From: Bryoerythrophyllum caledonicum | Lineage: Eukaryota; Streptophyta; Bryopsida; Pottiales; Pottiaceae | NCBI GenBank assembly: GCA_963971425.1 | Contig: OZ020523.1 | Span: 12,334,867 to 12,398,866, forward strand | Length of the DNA: 64,000 bases | Reading direction: 5' to 3' | Shown: positions 11,301 to 22,148 of the stretch, piece by piece | Position numbering within the stretch: position 1 is the stretch's first letter | How the letters are laid out: each line of letters opens with the position of its first letter | The notes under the pieces: model-generated | Seen by the model: the letters and a program-made list of their open reading frames with translations, nothing else | Told to the model about the DNA's origin: nothing | Databases searched by the model: none | Translations under genes and position numbers: made by a program

Positions 11301-12408
11301 GGGGCGTTGCTTCGTGACGGGGCGCCGCTTATCGTGTTCTACCCGGATTCGAAGTTCATCTCCAATGAACTTTCAGCCTGGGCCGATTGGGCAGGATTTG
11401 TCGAGGAGACAAAGTGGTTTGCCATCAACGGGCTACCACTTTTCCGCGATGGCCACCCTGGGCGCACTCACAAGTGCTTTCTTGTGAAGTGCTTCGTGAG
11501 GAAACTGGATCCCGCGGTTCCTTTCTCATTCTTTGATAGGATGGAGCTGCAAAGAGACGGGATTCATCTGTCTTCAGATAGTCACATGACCAATCTCATT
11601 ACTCATGAGACGTTGACTATGAGGGCCGATAGCGACGTACCATGGCGTGGTGCTCGCGAAAAGTCTACGAACCTCATGGAGGCTCTGATTGATCTCTGCA
11701 CACAGCACGAGGACATTGTCTTGGATCTCACAGCATCTACAGGTTAGTTCATTCCATTACAAAATTCTTTAGTTTTACCTTCGTATCATAGCTAACATCG
11801 TATGATTTGTTTTTTTGAATGAAGGGGCGTCTATTAAAGCCTGCAAGGCGCTAAAGCGGCACATTTTGGCACTGGAGGAGGACCGAGAGTTGGTGGATGA
11901 AGTCCTTCTTCCTTTGGTCCCGAACATTGTTGAGGTCGAGTCAGCACCGCCACCGGTGGTGGCAGAGGGCTCTCGCAAGCGCCCCTTGGAGGTTGATGAC
12001 GACGAGCCAGAGGTGAAGACCGTCCCCAAGAGACGTTGTGAGTAAGTCCTACCCTGATTCGGTTCTAGTTTTGGAATGCGGTTTTAGTTCTAGCTTGTCT
12101 CAAGCTTAAATTCTTAACGAGACTTTAATTTGTGCAGTCGGCCTTCGTCGTTGATGGCATCATTGTCAAGGACTCATGTTGGAGTGCTGTCTCCATTATT
12201 ATTGGAGGTGAAGAGCCCCACACGACGATTCCATTTGAATCCCTGGGATGCCCAGGTTGCAGACGCCATGGCCGCACAACATTCCCCTCCACGTCTTCAA
12301 ACGGTAGTCTCACGTAGAGTTACTACATGTCCGTTCATAGATGGGGAGGCTTACGTTAGTGGCTCGGAGCGTAGTGATAGTTTTTCTGACGATAGTGATT
12401 CCAGCTGA
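5394..12408 (+). CDS. ParB-like domain / DNA methyltransferase-like fusion protein, MULE cargo
   Basis: My exon model: 5394-5597, 5697-6023, 6494-6568, 8477-9096, 9193-9394, 9497-9706, 9801-10019, 10107-11742, 11825-12041, 12138-12408. All junctions are GT-AG and keep one frame, about 1,326 residues. The start ATG follows a stop and opens with a basic, NLS-like stretch (GGRKKR...RARKDRRRQQ). Then come a Ser/Glu-rich linker, a ParB/sulfiredoxin-like domain (~265-410) with WDGNHRHMAW matching the GxHRxxA signature, a Lys/Glu-rich coiled coil (~800-855), and a C-terminal N4/N6 methyltransferase-like fold: motif IV as LADMVLLDVPEDLL (~965), then VLDLTASTG...RHILALEED (~1160) as motif I. The order IV before I fits beta-class enzymes. 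The catalytic DPPY-type motif reads DVPE, so activity is doubtful. An in-frame TAG (10011-10013) lies in exon 7; a donor at 9978 would skip it in phase. The tail is acidic. The DNA-modification role is inferred. Confidence 0.72.
6872..7041. repeat. Palindrome 1 centred on GGATCC
   Basis: Two arms of ~80 bp mirror each other around GGATCC at 6955-6960. The arms share TTAGCCAGCAGGGG and ACGAAAATCAGTG with few mismatches and run out into CGCGCG sequence. A transcript of this intron would form a long hairpin. Confidence 0.9.
7392..7561. repeat. Palindrome 2 centred on GGATCC
   Basis: Same structure as the first, with centre GGATCC at 7474-7479, 519 bp after the first centre. The arms are almost perfectly complementary over ~75 bp. 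Confidence 0.9.
7912..8083. repeat. Palindrome 3 centred on GGATCC
   Basis: The centre is at 7995-8000, 521 bp after the second. This copy has the best arm match, from TTAGCCAGCAGGGGAGGGAA to its mirror at ~8035-8065. Confidence 0.92.
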
Positions 12409-13136
12409 CTTTTCGCGGAGGAATCTTGATTCCATTGCATTGGTTTATTGCTTTGTTTACCATCACACTACCAGCTGGTTGTCTTCAATATTGTCCCATC
12501 GTGAATCATCTTCATTCCTGTCAAAATCCCTTTCTTTTCACGTATGTCTTACATAAAACATCGTACGGCATGCTTCGATATTAAAAGATATCGTTCTATC
12601 TACGATTTAAAACTTGATTCATAATAAAAAAAACCTTTGTAACTTGGTTACATGTCCTCTAAGTTTATAGGCTTTGTATCTTAGGCATTGCTCTTTTTTA
12701 AACAACCGTTCGCTAAGAATTAGATTGTTTCAATTTAGAGTGGTTCGGACCCAACGGGTATCTCCATGGTATCTATTTTTTTCCACCTAGGTATTTCATG
12801 GATATCACCAAGGTATTATAAGGGTATGAACTAAGTATCACATGGATACTGCCTGCCACCCTAAACAATATTACTTCAATTTTTTCTGCTGTATTTCATA
12901 TTCTATTGACTTGTCGCGGTACCCTGAAATCTAAATCCTCACCCATAAGCGTCCCTTCCAATGAGGTGAGAATTGTTGCAATCAATCCTAAAAAACTCAT
13001 ACTTCCATACGTCCAAGTACATTGTCGTCGAAAATTTCAGTTTTTTTTTCATATGTCAACACAGTTTTAATAGAACCCGCGGCCATAGGCGACCCTTTCC
13101 AAATTCTTCAAAAAACAGTACCAAATAAATTGCAAA
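12409..13136. other. MULE right subterminal region, no gene
   Basis: AT-rich 3' flank of the cargo gene. No coding region is seen. A run of GGTAT/GGATAT motifs at ~12755-12860 resembles one near 775-820 at the other end. Confidence 0.4.
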
Positions 13137-13186
13137 AAATCAGTGCTCACCGCTCGCCGCTCGCCGCTCACAAGATAGCAATCCTG
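13137..13186. repeat. MULE terminal inverted repeat, right
   Basis: Mirror of 333-382. The end reads CTCACAAGATAGCAATCCTG in plus orientation, preceded by CGCTCGCCGCTCGCCG repeats, and is followed directly by the second GCGGTGGAAG copy. Confidence 0.88.
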
Positions 13187-14037
13187 GCGGTGGAAGTCAC
13201 GCTAAAAAGCTTAGTGATAGAGATGTTCGTAGTATTGTGCATTACTCAAAAATTCATCGTTGTTCTTCACTCTCAGAGATTACCAATGCATGTCCTACTC
13301 AAGTGTGTAGACGTACTATTCAAAAGGTCTTACATAAAAATGGCATTTTTAGTTGAATTGCAGTCAAAAAACCTTTTTTGACACCTCGTCACATGTCTCA
13401 ACGATTAGCTTTTGCTCAGAAGTACCGTGGATGGAGTGCAAAAGAGTGGGAGCGTGTTGTTTGAACAGATGAATCTACTTTTGAAATTGGAAAAAATTCT
13501 CGGCAAATTCATGTTTGGAGAAGTGCATACGAGCGTTATTCATCAAATTGTCTAGCTCCTACTTTTAAAAGTGGAAGGACTTCTTTAATGATTTGGGGTG
13601 CATTTGCCGGAGGACAAAAGTCAGAACTTGTCTTTATGCCTAAAGGTCAACGTTCTGCTAAGGATTTTATAGAAGTGGTTTACGATGCCAAATTGGTTCA
13701 TTTCATGGGTCAAATTCCACAAGGAGTGCTTATGGAAGATGGGGCACCCGTCCATAGGAGCAAAACATGTGAAGAATGGAGACAAAGCCACCTTCTCGAA
13801 AAGCTCAACTGGCCTGCAAACTCTCCCGATCTCAATCCAATCGAGAACGTTTGGAGGATGTTAAAAGATGTTGTGCAACATGGCAAACAATGCCCTAGAA
13901 GCTTAGATGTGTTGAAGGTAGTTCTTGAAAGAGAGTGGAAGTTAGTCAATGGTACAAAGCTCCTTCAACTATGTCATTCTATGCCCTCTAGGTTACTAGC
14001 AGTGATTGACGCTAATGGAGGACATACACGTTGGTAG
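13187..14037 (+). pseudogene. Tc1-like (DD34E) transposase, C-terminal half (split and decayed)
   Basis: Continuation of the transposase begun at 163. The frame from GGGSHAKKLSDRDVRSIVHYSK carries the rest of the DNA-binding part, then the catalytic triad: D in TDESTFEIG (~13468), D in MEDGAPVHRS (~13738) and E in SPDLNPIENVWRMLK (~13843). Exactly 34 residues lie between the second D and the E, which is the Tc1-type DD34E spacing, not the DD39D usual for plant mariners. Two in-frame TGA codons interrupt it, one after NGIFS (~13355; CGA-like) and one before TDES (~13461; TGG-like). The last codons (GGHTRW, stop at 14037) run into a tandem repeat. The gene is dead both by these stops and by the MULE insertion. 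Confidence 0.87.
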
Positions 14038-14560
14038 ATATGGAATAACTTTTTTGTGTACATCTTTTGGCTTTGAAATTTATCTCACATGTTACCAGCG
14101 AAGAGATGATCTTGTGCCAAAAATTTCACTATGTATCAACAAAAACTCAATCCTAAGGAGGGCGTCAAAGTTGGAAGTAGTAAAATGGTTTTCCCCTTTG
14201 TTTCTCAAAACTACACATGTTGGTAGATTTGGAATATTATTTTTTGTATGGGTCTTTTGGACTTGAAATTTTCCACACATGCAAACAACATAAAAATGTT
14301 TTTGCTCCAAAAATTTCATGGGCAAAAAAAATTTCCTCAATTCTTGGGAGGGTGTCAAAGTTGGCAGCTGTGACACTTTTCTCACAGCTATCCCATGTTG
14401 GTAGATCTTGCATAAGTTTTTTTGTATAAGTCTCCTGGACTTGAAATTTGGTATGCATGTTTTCAACATAAAGATGATGCTGTCCCCAAATTTTCATGGT
14501 AAAATAACAATTTCTCAGCTTTGGGGAGGGTGTCAAAGTTGGCAGCAGTGTAGGACACTA
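14025..14560. repeat. Three tandem ~180-bp repeats at the Tc1 relic's 3' end
   Basis: Units start at TTGGTAGAT near 14031, 14221 and 14398 (spacing ~190 and ~178 bp). Each contains a 'cttttggacttgaaattt' type line, a CCAAAAATTTCA line and a GGAGGGTGTCAAAGTTGG line. The first unit begins inside the last codons of the transposase, so the repeats may be the element's 3' region amplified in tandem. Confidence 0.8.
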
Positions 14561-17418
14561 TCCTTGGAACTACAAAACGGCCAATTTGAATGTCACCCTA
14601 TTGTACATGAAATACTACATAGTATCTGGCATTGTGTTCATAGGCATTCATTGTATTTGGTGTACATGGCAATGCATTCCAAGGTATTGCAACAATAAAG
14701 TGAAAATAAAAGTCTCGACAAATATAACCCTACTCTCAGTACAATTTTCAAAAATATATCTTCAATATTAAATTTTTAGAAAATTGCCGAACCACAATTT
14801 ACAACTCACAGGTACAATTTTTCCTTTACAGGTTAAAATGGTTTTCTTTGGAGTTGTTTGGCATACTTGTCCTTGCATATTTTTTTTTAAAGATGACATT
14901 TTTTTTTCTCTATTGGTCCAATGCGGGAAAAACTTATATTCCCACAAAACTGCTACTATGTCACATTTTCATACCATAGTCCACCCAACTATGGTAGGGG
15001 GGTGTCTTAAGACCTTACTGTATGGACACCCAAAAAAGTCCTTGGGGGAGATGACATGTCGGTTGAAGCACTTAAAGTAGAGAAGCACTTAGTGTAGAAG
15101 AGTGTTTACCCTTGAAAAGAGGAAATAGTTCTATTACACTAACCTATGTTTACCCTTGAAGAGAATGAACAAGCACTATATTTACCCCGCTCTCCTTTGG
15201 AGATCATAATTCTTCTTCTTCTTCACATCTTCAAAGCATCTCCCCCGCTTTTCAACACGGAAGAGGAGCAGGGTCTGGGGTGGTGGAGAGCCCCATTGCT
15301 TGTCAAACTTAGCCGGGGTTCTATCCGAGGGAGCCTCCGGCCTTGCCCCCGAACAATCCGCTGTCGGCCAAGCATTGGGCCCGGAGGTCCTCCCCGCAAG
15401 TAGTGCATTGGTTCTCTACAGGAAGTTTTTGAGGAGAGTTTGTCTGCTTCGTTGATGCCAAGGGTTTGTTGGTACAAGAGTAGAGGAAGTTGGAGAACTG
15501 GTGGGGCTAGCTAATGTATCTCCGAAGAGCTTCACGATTGTTGAGAATTGGTGGAGATGCTCTCACAATAATTTCACAATCACAATTGAGAACCTACCCG
15601 AAATAAAAGTGTCTTTTGGGGAAAAAGGTCCTTTAGGGGGGGTTAAAGTTGGTGAATTTAAGAACTTTCTAAAAGTTGGGGATTCTAAAAGTTGCAGAAA
15701 GTTCCTCCACGCCAACTGCACTTTTGCATTGGGTGTGACCTAAAAACAAGGTCACAGTGACACGTTTTTGGAGAATGGCTTGCTTTGGGAAGTCCCGTTG
15801 GACGCCACGTGGCATCCCTCACTCAACTACCTGTGTAGTTTCAATACAATCTATATTTGTCACAAGTGACAAGCTGGACTGGAAATAAAGAAAAAGTATG
15901 GAAGTTTACTCCACCAAGGTATTGGTCACTCCAGGCCTATTTCATACTGTTTTTATTTTTATTATTATGATTATTCTTTAGTTAAAATTTATGATTACAT
16001 TTATTAAAATGAAAATCAAGGTCTAGAGGTTCTTCTGTAAACTTACACAATGGAGTAGCAAAGAAATAATGAAATTCAAGACATCATAAGTGCAAAAAGT
16101 GTGAAACAAGCTCACCTAACATCATTGGAAAGATGGTACAACACAACCAACAAATATAACAAACAATGACTAACTCTCGTTAAATTCCCGTTCTTTGGTA
16201 AGATTGACATACCCAATGGTCATCTTATACCATCTTTCCAATACCCGGATTATGAAGTTTAGTGTAACCACCCTATATGATTTATAAATGCTATAAGCTG
16301 TTACTCTTGATGAATTGATTCTTACCAACTATTAGTTGACAATGATCACTCTCTTTGAGTAGTTGTGCTCTAACTAAAATTCTTCATCAAGAGTAAAAAA
16401 TCACATTACTTTGAAATCATATAGTGTGGTTACATTGAATATCAGAATCCGTGTAGTGCAAGGTGCTATGATCACACAAGTTTGATGAAGGCATCCTCAA
16501 TGATTTCATTGTAAATTAGGCCCTCAACCTCAATATCAAGGGACAATTAGAGAGTCTCTAAAAATAAGTGGCCACTTGAAGGGTGTTGCACCTCAACCCT
16601 ACCCTCTAAATAGACCCTCAACCTCGCTCTCTAAACCTCTTTTGCACCATGTGGCAACACCTCCTCATCTAATGGCACAAAGACCAAAAAGAATAACTGA
16701 ACTTTGAGCCAAAAGTGCTTCATTATGCTTTCTATACTCTACGAACTTGAAAGGTGGGAACCATGGTTTAACGACGAGGCCTTGCAGGGTGCCCTAATTT
16801 TTTTTACGATTTAATAAATTCTACACATCATCTACACAAAGATTACATTTCACCATTCACTTCTTTCACATAAATCATTGTAGTTCGTTATTGCCTCAAC
16901 CGATTGGAGATCAGGAAGAAAGGTTAGATGGAAGAAAGCAAAGCGCACAACCGCTCCAACGAGTGCAAATCAATCCAACGGTTCAATCAGCCGTGGCTCC
17001 CCAAAAACTCATCTCATCAACCACATTCTGATCCCATTAGTCGTTAAAGAGTTAAAGAGCCCTCAATAAAAAAAAGGGTCGTTTGAGGCGGAAGTTATGG
17101 TTAGTCCCTGGAAAGTCGAGGGTCCAGGATCGTTTCCAGGGGATACATTGAGGATGCTCTGATAATGCTCTCCCAGAGTCCACGCTGTTGCTAGTACTCC
17201 CATCCTCTTTCACTTCACGGTTACCGTTACCGGCAACAATCATTCCCAGAATGCAAACACTTCAATCTCACTCCCACCAATTCCTATTCACGTCAAAACC
17301 AAGAAGAAGAAGAAGAAGAAGAAGCAGAAGAAGAAGGAGACGTAGAAGAAAAGTGAATCCTTTGACCGCTTCCTGTCACTGTTCTCTGACCAGGAAGTGA
17401 AAACCATGATTGCAGAAA
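14561..17418. other. Gene-poor AT-rich region
   Basis: I see no credible gene. Around 15170-15560 is a GC-richer block ending GGTGGAGATGCTCTCA (15549-15564). That resembles the GAGCATCTCCACC end of Harbinger-like MITEs and shares lines (GAGTAGAGG.AGTTGGAGAAC) with 26445-26555. The part near 15630-15645 (GGTCCTTTAGGGG...TTAA) looks like one end of a TTAA-flanked MITE, but I found no partner end. Confidence 0.35.
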
Positions 17419-17522
17419 GTGACACACTCCGAAGCTCTTGCTAGAAATCTAGAAACCTGGAAAATCATTGGTGACACACTCCGAAGCTCTTGCTAGAGAT
17501 CTAGAAACCTGGAAAATCAGTG
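17419..17522. repeat. 52-bp tandem duplication upstream of the flippase gene
   Basis: GTGACACACTCCGAAGCTCT and the following 32 bp occur twice in direct succession (17419-17470 and 17471-17522) with about two mismatches. It lies ~350-450 bp before the flippase ATG, probably in promoter or leader DNA. A purine-rich GAA/AGA run (17300-17350) lies just upstream. Confidence 0.85.
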
Positions 17523-17866
17523 GTGACTGAGGCTTGTTTGCACTCCGGGAGAGGACTGAGGGATTCCGCGGTGAGGCTCGCCGTCTGTGATAGTCATGAC
17601 CTCGGTGGAAGCTGGTGGTGTCTGTCGGCGTTGAGTGTTGTTCTCCGGGATGAGATTTGAAGCAGCCTGGTGGATGGACAGGACGGATTTTGATCACTAC
17701 ATGGAAACTAGGGTGTTGTTTTTTCTGACCGGATGTGTGAGGATTGGATTTTCATGGAGCCTTCACCCTGGTCATGGCGAGGACGGGGGGTTTTAGAAGG
17801 AAGGGTGGACAGAAGAGGGGGTTAGGAGGAGGAGGAGGTGGGAGAAGACGAGAGGTTTAGGGTACC

Positions 17867-20800
17867 ATGGTTAGCGTTATGAAGTTCTGGAAGAGGAAGA
17901 GGCGGGCAGATTCAGGAGCGGATGGCGACGAGGAGGAGGAGGAGTCGCGTGTCGTCCAGTGCAATCAACCTGATCACGGCGCCTTCGGGTATGCACCTGT
18001 TGGTTTTTGGGAGTGGGATGCCCCACATTCGGGTTTTTGGTGTTGAGAGGTTGTTGTTTTCGTTGCGGTGCAGGTTTGCTGGGAACAGCGTGTCGACGAG
18101 GAAGTACTCATGGTGGAGCTTCGTGCCGCTGGCGCTGTTCGAGCAGTACCGGAGAGCGGCCTACTGGTACTTCACCGCCATGGCGGCGCTCTCGTTGGCG
18201 CCGTTCGCGCCCTACAGCCCCGTGAGTGTGTGGGTGCCGTTCCTCTTCGTGCTCCTCCTGGGCCTGCTGCGGGAGGCCTGGGAGGACGTGCGGCGCGGCA
18301 GGGGCGACAGGGAGCTCAACAACCGCCCCATCGACGTCCACGACGGGAGCGGACGCTTCGTGGAGAAGAAGTGGAAGGACGTGCTCGTGGGAGAGCTCGT
18401 GAAAGTGAAGGACGGGGATTATTTCCCCGCGGATCTGCTGCTCGTCTCGTCCACCGGGCCGGACGGGATCTGCTACGTCGAAACTATGAACTTGGACGGG
18501 GAGACCAACTTGAAGGTAAATCTCGACGTCATCAAATTCTCGACGCAATGAGCTCTAGGGGGGATATCTGAATGCGAGTGACACTGCAGGTGCGGCAAGC
18601 GTTGGAGGCGACGTGGGGCGTGGAGAGCAAGCTGCGTGACTTCAGAGCGGAGTTGCTGTGCGAGGGTCCGAATGCGTCCTTGTACACATTCTCGGGGCGG
18701 TTGAAAGTTGGGGAAAGCGAGCTCCCAGTGGGGCCTCCGCAGCTGCTGCTCCGCGACTCCAGCCTGCAGAATACGGGGAGCATCTTGGGCGTGGTGGTGT
18801 ACACAGGGCACGAGACGAAGTCGATGATGAACGCCACGCCGCCGCCGTCGAAGCGGAGCCGGGTGGACAAGTCGCTCGACCGAGTGATCTGGCTCATGTT
18901 CTTCCTGTTGCTGGGGATGGCGCTCCTCACGGCGCTGATTCTCGCGATCCGGTCCACTGCGCAGGGGACCAATCTGTGGTACCTGCGCCCCACGGAGTCG
19001 AACCCGTACTATAATCCCAACCGCGCTGTGGTGATGGGGATCGTCGGGTTCTTCAACGGGCTGGTGCTCTACGGGTACCTCATCCCTATCGCGCTCTACG
19101 TCTCCCTGGAGATCGTCCGCGTCGCGCAGGCCATCTTCATGGTGCACGACGCGAAGATGTACGACCCGGCGTCGGACAAGCGCGTCAGGGTGAAATCTCC
19201 GGGGCTGAACGAGGAACTGGGGCAGGTGGACACCATCTTCTCGGATAAGACGGGCACTCTCACTAGCAACCAGATGGACTTCTTCCGGTGCACCATCCGG
19301 GGCGTCATGTACGGGAAAGGCACCACGGAGGTCGAGAGGGCGGCTCAGAAGCTGGGCTTGCCCATGGGACAGTCTCTACCAGAGCCAACCCCGGAAAACA
19401 ACCCGTTCAAAGAGAAGGGGTTCAACTTCTACGACGAGCGTCTCCTGGGAGGAAAGTGGGTCGAGGAGAAGAACGCTGAAGCGATCCGGTTCTTCTTTAA
19501 CATTCTCGCGCTCTGCCATACAGCCATCCCGGAGGGCTCCTCTGAGGATCCTTCCACAATGCGCTACAGAGCCGAGTCGCCGGACGAAGCGGCTCTCGTT
19601 GTCGCGGCCAAGCAGTTCGGGTTCTTCTTCTACAAGAAGACCCCGACGTCGTTGTACGTGAGAGAGGGGAGCCAGAACCTCTCTTACGAGCTCCTGGACG
19701 TGCTGGAGTTTTCCAGCCTTCGGAAACGCATGTCGGTCATTGTCCGCTTTCCGGACGGCCGCTTGCTGCTCCTCTCCAAAGGCGCAGACTCCGTGATTTT
19801 CCAGCGCGTTGATAAGAAGAGGAGCGGGCCAGTTGCAGAGACCGCCAGACACTTGCGGCAATTCGGCGAGGTCGGGCTTCGCACCCTGGTGGTGGCGTAC
19901 AAGGAGCTTGACGAAGGCGAGTATCAGAACTGGCACGCACGCCACGCCGAGGCGCGCTCCATCATCGGGAAGGAGCGGGAGCTCCGTACCGAGGAGCTCG
20001 CTGAGGAGATCGAACAGGGCCTCACTGTCGTCGGCGGCACTGGCGTCGAAGATAAGCTCCAAGTCGGTGTCCCCGAGGCCGTCGATCGCCTCGCTCAGGC
20101 CGGGATCAACATCTGGGTCTTGACTGGCGACAAGGTCGAAACCGCCATCAACATTGGCTACGCTTGCAGGTACAATTCTGAAGTTACCGGTAGTCGTAGC
20201 ATGGTTCTGACTAGAGTAACGTTACTTGTATCCTAATCTTCAAGTCGTGCAGTTTGATAAGGCAGGGGATGGACAAGCTCATTGTGAGTCTGGAGGGTCC
20301 AGAAGCGCGAGCGATTGACGAGCGAGCTGAGAGGGAGAGCTGGTCACGTGATAGAATCACTGAGAAACAAAAGGAGTTCGTTGCGAAGAAGCTGTTGGAC
20401 GCTCTGGAGCTCGTGTTGGGAGGGCACGTCAACCCGCGAGGAACGAGCACCAGTTCGCGACAGAGCAGTTACTCGGAGAGCATGCAAAGTGCACTCTCCC
20501 GCAGCCTGAGCAGGAGTTTGTCGCGCAGCCTGAGCAACACCAGCGCCGGCGGCCGCCACTCGCGTACCCCGAGCGGTGGCGGACAGAAGTCTATATTTGA
20601 GATGCTACCGCTGGTGGATGGCCAGAAAGTGGGCGTGAACGGGGAAGGACTGGATCAAAGAGAGAATCTATTCAACAGGGACAGTAGTGCTGCATTGTCA
20701 CGCGGGTCGAGACGGAAACCGCCCGCTGAGCCCACTGAGTACGCGCTGGTGATAGATGGACACTCACTTGCGTTCGTCCTTGCCGAAGAAGAGCTGCAGG

Positions 20801-22148
20801 AACGCTTCTTGCAAGTCTGCATCAATTGCTCCTCCGTTCTTTGTTGTCGCGTGTCGCCCCGTCAAAAAGCCCAGGTCACCACTCTCGTCAGGAAAGGCCT
20901 TGGTCAGAACCGCCTCTGCTTGGCCATTGGCGACGGTGCCAACGACGTGGGCATGATCCAAGCCGCCAACGTCGGCGTCGGCATTCTCGGCGTGGAAGGA
21001 GCTCAGGTATGTACAACATCATCCTCCAACTTCATAATCTCAAATCCTTCTTGCATCATCAGGAAAAGCCCTGCCACCAATGAAGTTGATACCAGTTTCA
21101 TATAAACTTTCCACACAATGAGCCTCATATTAGGTGAAGTTACTATTTCCCAACACTGCTTTCCACAATGTAAAATCTCATATGCTGAATTTCGTTCTGA
21201 TTTACGTACTCTGAGTGAGGTACCTGAAAGCTTGTGATGTAATGTGCAGGCAGCAATGGCAGCTGATTTTGCCGTTGGACAATTCCGGTTTCTGGAGCGC
21301 TTACTACTTGTACATGGAAGGTGGTGTTACCGACGGATTTCTCTCATGGTACAGTAATGCCAAGCTTCTCTCTTCAGTTGTGGAGCGTTTCTTCAGAAAG
21401 AGCACTGATACGTGGTTGCTGTGGTGGACAGATCCTCTTCTTTTTCTACAAAGTGTGCATCATGGGATGGATCTCGTTCTACTCCAACATATTCGCCTAC
21501 TTCTCAGGGAACCCGCTCTACAACGACTGGTACGCGTCGTTTTACAACACGGTGTTCACAGCGCTGCCGATCATCGTGATCGGTGTGCTGGACCAGGACG
21601 TGACCCCCGCGGAGGCGTTCCGGTACCCGCAGCTCTACCGCTCCGGGCAGCGTGGGGAGCTTTTCAACACGAGGTTGATAATCTGGTGGCTGGCGAACTC
21701 ACTCTACTCCTCTGCAGTCATCTTCTTCTTCCCGCTCCTCATCTACTCGGGGCAGAGCGCGTTCCGACCTGGGGGGCAAGTGGCCGCAGCGCAGGAGTTC
21801 GGAGCGGCCATGTTCACGGTGCTCGTCCTGGTGCCCAACCTGCAGATCTACTCGGCGTTTCATTACTTCACGTGGATTCACCATGTCGCCATCTGGGCGA
21901 GCATTTTGAGCTGGTACCTGTTCATCGTGGTCTACGGGGCGTTGCCGGTTTCGTTTGCGGGGACTGCGTACAGGGAGTTCGTGGAAGCGCTGGCGCCCTC
22001 CGCGACGTACTGGTTGATGCAGCCGCTTGTGGTCATGGCAGCGTTGCTGCCGGACCTTGTGCTCCGCAGCTTCAAATGGTTTTACCTCCCATCAGATTAC
22101 CAAATTGTGATAGAGAAGCATAAGTCTGATCCTCTACATGAGGCTTAG
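17867..22148 (+). CDS. P4-type ATPase (aminophospholipid flippase, ALA family)
   Basis: Flips phospholipids from the outer to the cytosolic leaflet of membranes, normally with a CDC50/ALIS partner. Six exons: 17867-17988, 18074-18515, 18590-20169, 20253-21006, 21250-21348, 21432-22148; all joins keep frame and give 1,237 residues, within the plant ALA size range. Seen in order: an acidic N-terminus ([17 protein letters not shown]), TM1-2 after [13 protein letters not shown], the actuator loop DGET (NLDGETNLK, ~180-188), TM3-4 with PIALYVSLE, the phosphorylated Asp in SDKTGTLT (D407), nucleotide-binding motifs ([28 protein letters not shown]), GDGANDVGM (~941), then TM5-10. A Ser-rich insert with SRSL repeats (~775-815) precedes [10 protein letters not shown] and may be regulatory. 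Coding DNA is GC-rich against AT-rich flanks. The start is the ATG at 17867; no stop interrupts the model. I see no reason to call it a pseudogene. Confidence 0.93.

Larger units (their letters stand above)
333..13186. mobile_element. 12.9-kb Mutator-like element carrying a ParB/methyltransferase gene
   Basis: A complete Mutator-like DNA transposon. Inverted ends (333-382 and 13137-13186), a perfect 10-bp target-site duplication, and a target gene that continues in frame on both sides define its borders. It holds two divergent genes: a MULE transposase with a SWIM zinc finger (1155-4718, -) and a ten-exon gene for a ParB-like/DNA methyltransferase-like protein (5394-12408, +). The ~675 bp between the two start codons probably carries both promoters. 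Most MULEs are 1-5 kb. Pack-MULEs carry gene fragments, whereas this one carries a nearly complete multi-exon gene. The transposase has one in-frame stop and the cargo gene one possible stop, so this copy is probably no longer autonomous. Confidence 0.9.

Noticed and set aside
5782-12317. Reverse-strand frames rich in Leu or Ser across the cargo gene (for example near 10455-10826)
   Set aside because: They mirror the Lys/Glu- and Ala-rich coiled coil on the + strand; no motif and no start context.
15600-15650. GGTCCTTTAGGGG...TTAA as an end of a TTAA MITE
   Set aside because: No mirrored partner end was found upstream within a plausible distance.
17188-17400. Frame with an Arg run (RRRRRRRSRRRRRRRRK)
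   Set aside because: Produced by a GAA/AGA simple repeat in the flippase leader region.
18007-20961. Arg/His-rich frames overlapping the flippase
   Set aside because: GC-rich coding DNA opens other frames; the flippase frame explains the sequence fully.
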